DNA from: Oscillospiraceae bacterium
GTDB taxonomy: Bacteria; Bacillota_A; Clostridia; Oscillospirales; Oscillospiraceae
Direction: 5' to 3'
NCBI GenBank assembly: GCA_017505505.1
Contig: JAFVPA010000045.1
Location: 1-34,992, forward strand
DNA length: 34,992 bases
The position numbers and the translations under genes are program-made. The notes under the pieces were generated by a model. That model saw only the letters and a list, made by a program, of their open reading frames with translations, was not told the DNA's origin and did not search any database. Every line of letters begins with the position of its first letter. Positions within the stretch are counted from its first letter, which is position 1. Shown here piece by piece: positions 31,697 through 34,992 of this stretch.

Positions 31697-31734
31697 CAAA
31701 ACAAGAGGCCTTTGCTTGCGGCAAAAGCCTCTTG
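31697..31734 (-). terminator. Terminator of ireB
   Basis: On the minus strand CAAGAGGCTTTTGC (31734-31721) pairs with GCAAAGGCCTCTTG (31715-31702) with one G-U pair, followed by TTTTG. It starts eight bases after the ireB stop. Confidence 0.88.
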
Positions 31735-31742
31735 GCTTTTTA

Positions 31743-31997
31743 TTACTCTTTCTCGAACAGGTATTCGTGGACCAGCACCTGCATCAGCTCATCCCGGTCG
31801 ATCTTACAGATCATGCTGCGGGCATTGTTGTAGTTGGTGATATAGGTGGGATCTTCTGTCAGCAGGTAGCCGACGATCTGGTTGATGGGGTTATAGCCTT
31901 TCTTTGTCAGGGCCTCATACACACTCCGGAGAATACTGCGCATATTCTCTTTATCGTCGCTGGGCACTGTAAATTTCTGGGTATCCTTATCCGTCAT
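31743..31997 (-). CDS. ireB: IreB-family regulatory phosphoprotein
   Basis: 84 residues matching the UPF0297/DUF965 family: TDKDTQKFTVPSDDKENMRS, then ILRSVYEALTKKGYNPINQIVGYLLTEDPTYITNYNNARSMI and KIDRDELMQVLVHEYL. In Enterococcus, IreB is phosphorylated near its N-terminus by the PASTA kinase IreK and opposes cephalosporin resistance. Threonines at positions 2 and 6 here are candidate sites. In many Firmicutes ireB is next to ruvX (yqgF) and alaS; those are not adjacent here. AAGGAGG lies ten bases before ATG. Confidence 0.93.
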   Translation of the reverse strand: MTDKDTQKFTVPSDDKENMRSILRSVYEALTKKGYNPINQIVGYLLTEDPTYITNYNNARSMICKIDRDELMQVLVHEYLFEKE

Positions 31998-32031
31998 GGT
32001 ACTGAAGCCTCCTTAGTAAAAGAATATAGTC

Positions 32032-32060
32032 ATTATAACCGAAAAATAAAAGACTGTAAA
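32032..32060 (-). promoter_or_regulatory. Sigma-A promoter of ireB
   Basis: TTTACA (32060-32055), 17 bases, TATAAT (32037-32032). Confidence 0.85.
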
Positions 32061-32104
32061 GTCCTGAAAAGGGAAATTTTTGTTAAATTTTGCATTTTCT
32101 ATAT

Positions 32105-32135
32105 CAAAAACAGGGCGGAAATGTATCCGCCCTGT
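32105..32135 (-). terminator. Terminator of pheST
   Basis: ACAGGGCGG (32135-32127 on the minus strand) pairs with CCGCCCTGT (32118-32110), followed by TTTTG. It lies 15 bases after the pheT stop. Confidence 0.88.
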
Positions 32136-32149
32136 TTTATCATGGAAGG

Positions 32150-34537
32150 TTACCGCAGGGTAGCGTCCAGCTTTTCCTTCAAAGCGGCCAGAACCTTGGT
32201 GACCACGGCCTCGGAATCAGTATCCGTCAGGGTGCGGTCGTCAGCACGCAGCTCCAGGGAGAAGGCCATGCTCTTCTTGCCTTCGGGAACACCGACACCA
32301 CGGTAGATGTCGAACAGCTTCACGCCCCGCAGCAGCTTGCCGGCAGCGGCGGTGATGACATCTTCAATCTGGGCCACGGTGACAGCCTCGTCGCAGACCA
32401 GAGACAGGTCACGGGTGACGCTGGGATACTTGGGCAGGGGGGTGTAGGTGGCATCAGGCAGCAACAGGGTCAGCAGCTTGGTAAAGTTGACCTCGGCACA
32501 GTACACATCAGCGTCAATGCCGTAGTTCTTTGCCACCAGAGGATGGACCTGGCCCATGACACCCACATCCTCACCGTCAATGGAGATCTTGGCGCAGCGG
32601 CCGGGATGGTAGCTGGGATTGTCCTTCACGGCGGTGTAACGTGCTTTCTTGGCACGCAGTCCGGCGAAGACAGCTTCCAGTTCACCCTTCAGGGTAAAGA
32701 AGGTCTCGTTGGCACCGTAGGTACCCAGCAGGAGCATTCTGGGCTCCTCGGGCAGAGCCTGACCCGCAACAGGCAGGTAGACCTTAGCCACTTCGTACAG
32801 CTTCACGGACTTGTTGTGGTAAGCGTAGTTCCGGGACAGAATGTCCATCATAGAGGGCAGTGCGATGGTACGCATAATGGAGGTATCCTCGCCCAGAGGA
32901 TTCTGGATCCGCAGAGCGTTGCGCAGCTTGGAGTCGGCAGGAATACGGATCTGGTCGAAGATGGCAGGGGAGACGAAGGAATAGGTGATGATCTCGCTGT
33001 AGCCCAGACCACGGCACAGCTGTCCTGCCTTAGCTTCCAGCTTCATCTCAGGAGAGTAACCGCCCTGGGTAGAGGTCCGGAAAGCGGTGGTGGGAATCTC
33101 GTTGTAACCGTAGGAACGGCCCACTTCCTCAGCAATGTCTGCCATCAGGTTCAGGTCGGGACGGAAGGAGGGAACCAGAATGGTGTCGCCTTCCACGGGG
33201 ACCTCCAGCAGGTCCAGATACTTGACCATCTCTTCCTTGGAGATGTCAGTGCCCAGCAGACGGTTGATCTTGTCGACTTCCAGAGGCAGCGTCTTTGCTT
33301 CGGGAACGTAGTTGATTACATCGATGGTGCCATCCAGCACGTCGCCGCACTCCAGCAGTTCTACCAGCTCGCAGGCCCGCTGGACAGCGGGAACGGTCAT
33401 CATGGGATCCAGATTCTTTTCAAACTTGCCGGAAGCCTCGGTACGCATACCCAGAGCCAGGGCGGTCTGACGGATAGAAGTACCGTTGAAGTTGGCAGAT
33501 TCAAAGACCACCATGGTGGTATCGTCCATGATCTCGGAGTTTTCACCGCCCATGATACCGGCCAGGCCGATGGCCTTGTTGTCGTCAGCGATGACCAGCA
33601 TACCGGCCTTCAGATTGCGGACGTTGCCGTCCAGAGTGGTCAGGGTCTCGCCCTCTTCGGCTTCCCGGACAACGATCTTACCGGAGGAAACATAGCGGTA
33701 GTCGAAAGCGTGCATAGGCTGGCCGTATTCCAGCATGACGTAGTTGGTGATGTCCACGATGTTGTTGATGGGACGGACGCCGTTGGCACGGAGACGCTGA
33801 CGCAGCCACTTGGGGGAGGGACCGATCTTAACATTGGCCACCATCCGGGAGGAGTAGCGGTTGCACAGCTCAGTGGCGGGAACTTCCACATCCAGATGGT
33901 CATAGATGGAACCGGCATCGCTGCCCTTTACCACAGGCTCGTGGTGATTCATCCGCAGGCCGAAGGCGGCAGCAGATTCCCGGGCCAGACCGATGATGCT
34001 GTAGCAGTCGGGGCGGTTGTTGGTGATCTCGAATTCCACCACGGTATCGTCATTGCCGATGACCAGGTTGATGTCATCGCCGGGCTTGCAGTCCTCGTCG
34101 TTCAGGATCCAGATGCCGTCAGCGTAAGCACCGGGCAGGTCGTTCTGGGTCAGGCCCAGCTCGGCAAAGGAGCAGAGCATGCCGTTGGACTTTTCGCCTC
34201 TCAGCTTGCCCTTGGTGATGTGGACACCGCCGGGCAGATAGGAGTTATGCAGAGCGGCGGGAACCAGGTCGCCCTCATGGACGTTCTGGGCACCGGTGAC
34301 GATCTGGACAGGCTCTTCCTGGCCCACATCCACCTGGCAGACCCACATGTGGTCGGAGTTGGTGTGACGGACGATAGAAACAACCTTGCCGACAACGACA
34401 TTTTTGATCTCGGCGTCCATACGCTCATAGGTTTCCACTTTCTGGCCGAAAACGGTCAGCTTTTCCACATATTCCTTATCGGACACATGGGACAGGTCTA
34501 CGAATTCTTCATTCAGCCATTTTCTGTTCAGTTTCAT
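32150..34537 (-). CDS. pheT: Phenylalanine--tRNA ligase beta subunit
   Basis: Beta chain of the alpha2-beta2 PheRS that charges tRNA-Phe. The 795 residues contain all domains in order: the EMAP/OB tRNA-binding domain (about 39-150, with VVGKVVSIVRHTNSDHMWVCQVDVG and KLRGEKSNGMLCSFAELGL), the B3/B4 editing region (about 205-375, with NRPDCYSIIGLARE and GQPMHAFDYRYV), B5 (about 400-470), the catalytic-like core (GYNEIPTT, then NPLGEDTSIMRTIALPSMMD), and the C-terminal ferredoxin-fold anticodon-binding domain (YPSVTRDLSLVCDE, then LFDIYRGVGVPEGKKSMAFSLELRA). AAGGAGGG precedes ATG. It follows pheS by 14 bases. Confidence 0.97.
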   Translation of the reverse strand: MKLNRKWLNEEFVDLSHVSDKEYVEKLTVFGQKVETYERMDAEIKNVVVGKVVSIVRHTNSDHMWVCQVDVGQEEPVQIVTGAQNVHEGDLVPAALHNSYLPGGVHITKGKLRGEKSNGMLCSFAELGLTQNDLPGAYADGIWILNDEDCKPGDDINLVIGNDDTVVEFEITNNRPDCYSIIGLARESAAAFGLRMNHHEPVVKGSDAGSIYDHLDVEVPATELCNRYSSRMVANVKIGPSPKWLRQRLRANGVRPINNIVDITNYVMLEYGQPMHAFDYRYVSSGKIVVREAEEGETLTTLDGNVRNLKAGMLVIADDNKAIGLAGIMGGENSEIMDDTTMVVFESANFNGTSIRQTALALGMRTEASGKFEKNLDPMMTVPAVQRACELVELLECGDVLDGTIDVINYVPEAKTLPLEVDKINRLLGTDISKEEMVKYLDLLEVPVEGDTILVPSFRPDLNLMADIAEEVGRSYGYNEIPTTAFRTSTQGGYSPEMKLEAKAGQLCRGLGYSEIITYSFVSPAIFDQIRIPADSKLRNALRIQNPLGEDTSIMRTIALPSMMDILSRNYAYHNKSVKLYEVAKVYLPVAGQALPEEPRMLLLGTYGANETFFTLKGELEAVFAGLRAKKARYTAVKDNPSYHPGRCAKISIDGEDVGVMGQVHPLVAKNYGIDADVYCAEVNFTKLLTLLLPDATYTPLPKYPSVTRDLSLVCDEAVTVAQIEDVITAAAGKLLRGVKLFDIYRGVGVPEGKKSMAFSLELRADDRTLTDTDSEAVVTKVLAALKEKLDATLR

Positions 34538-34551
34538 TCTTACGTCCCTCC

Positions 34552-34992
34552 TTAGAACTGGTTCAGGAACCGCATGTCGTTGTCGAAGATCAGACGCAGG
34601 TCATTGATCTTCATACGGCCCATGGCAGTACGCTCCAGGCCGATGCCGAAGGCAAAGCCGGAGTACTTCTCAGAGTCGATGCCGCAGTTCTCCAGAACTT
34701 TGGGGTGGACCATACCGGCACCCAGCAGCTCGATCCAGCCCTCACCGTGGCAGGTGGAGCAGACGTTGCCATCGATCTCACCGGTGCCGTGGCACTTGTG
34801 GCACTGCATGTCCATCTCGCAGCTGGGCTCGGTGAAGGGGAAGTGGTGGGGACGGAAACGGACCTGGGCATTGGAGCCGTAGATCTTGTTCATAATGGTG
34901 ATCAGGGCACCCTTCAGGTCGCCCATGGTGATGTTCTCGCCAACCACCAGACCTTCGATCTGATGGAACATGGGGGAATGGGTGGCGTCGGC
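34552..34992 (-). CDS. pheS: Phenylalanine--tRNA ligase alpha subunit (C-terminal part)
   Basis: The last 146 codons of the catalytic alpha subunit; the gene runs off the right edge of the window. Class II motif 2 ([14 protein letters not shown]) begins at the edge, followed by [31 protein letters not shown], and motif 3 [35 protein letters not shown]. Between these sits a Cys-rich insert, [22 protein letters not shown], with two CxxCHG repeats that could bind zinc, followed by the conserved [13 protein letters not shown]. It is co-transcribed with pheT. The promoter and any T-box leader lie outside the window. Confidence 0.96.
   Translation of the reverse strand, partial: ADATHSPMFHQIEGLVVGENITMGDLKGALITIMNKIYGSNAQVRFRPHHFPFTEPSCEMDMQCHKCHGTGEIDGNVCSTCHGEGWIELLGAGMVHPKVLENCGIDSEKYSGFAFGIGLERTAMGRMKINDLRLIFDNDMRFLNQF

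Noticed and set aside
32090..34555. Very long plus-strand open frame opposite pheT (about 820 codons)
   Set aside because: It is the mirror of a highly codon-biased pheT; composition (Gly/His/Gln/Val-rich, no motifs) is typical of an antisense shadow, and pheT is unambiguous.

Overview
The window is a stretch of chromosome from a spore-forming, low-to-mid G+C Gram-positive bacterium, most likely a gut Clostridia of the Oscillospiraceae/Ruminococcaceae type. The evidence is the sporulation genes (spoIIR, spoVAD, spoVAE), the AddAB recombination nuclease pair, IreB, strong AGGAGG-type ribosome binding sites, sigma-A promoters with 17-bp spacers, and a 'TGTCATYGCGARCCAG' palindromic repeat of a kind I associate with this group. 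The assignment is inferred from content, not from a database match.

Layout. 1-632: end of an rRNA operon in the unusual order 23S, tRNA-Lys(CUU), tRNA-Glu(CUC), 5S, closed by a strong terminator. 635-2419: the left end of an IS200/IS605-type element, cut off after 20 tnpA codons and joined to a 5'-truncated gene with two Asp-rich calcium-loop motifs. 2424-10616 (minus): an eight-gene operon, aroF-tyrA-aroB-aroA-aroC-pheA-aroE/K-aroQ, encoding all seven shikimate-pathway steps plus the Phe and Tyr branch enzymes. Between its consensus promoter and aroF is a 22-codon reading frame with 4 Tyr and 3 Phe codons, followed by mutually exclusive RNA hairpins, the last an intrinsic terminator. This looks like a ribosome-mediated attenuator sensing charged tRNA-Tyr/tRNA-Phe and is the main find.

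10633-15241: a nucleotidyltransferase-like gene, a UvrD/PcrA-type helicase, a 230-bp composite inverted repeat, then a VanZ-like membrane protein and a zinc-dependent phospholipase C-like protein. 15249-19734: a transmembrane Ser/Thr kinase-like protein with fibronectin-like ectodomains, divergent from a zinc-ribbon/acidic/TM/Ig-like protein, and a small DUF378 membrane protein. 19806-28247 (plus): ispE, spoIIR (whose start lies directly behind the ispE terminator), addB and addA. 28253-31261: a membrane-anchored MerR regulator; a forespore-type operon spoVAD-spoVAE plus a previously uncalled 38-residue Asn/Gln-rich peptide, driven by a sigma-G-like promoter that overlaps the sigma-A promoter of a divergent GNAT acetyltransferase. 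31268-34992 (minus): a small conserved-looking unknown protein, ireB, and pheT with the 3' part of pheS.

Links: aromatic amino acid supply (aro operon with Tyr/Phe-rich leader) and use (pheST) both occur here; spoIIR and spoVAD/E mark the sporulation programme; AddAB and the UvrD-like helicase are for DNA repair. No CRISPR array, prophage or complete insertion sequence was seen. No stretch above 300 bases lacks an assigned gene.
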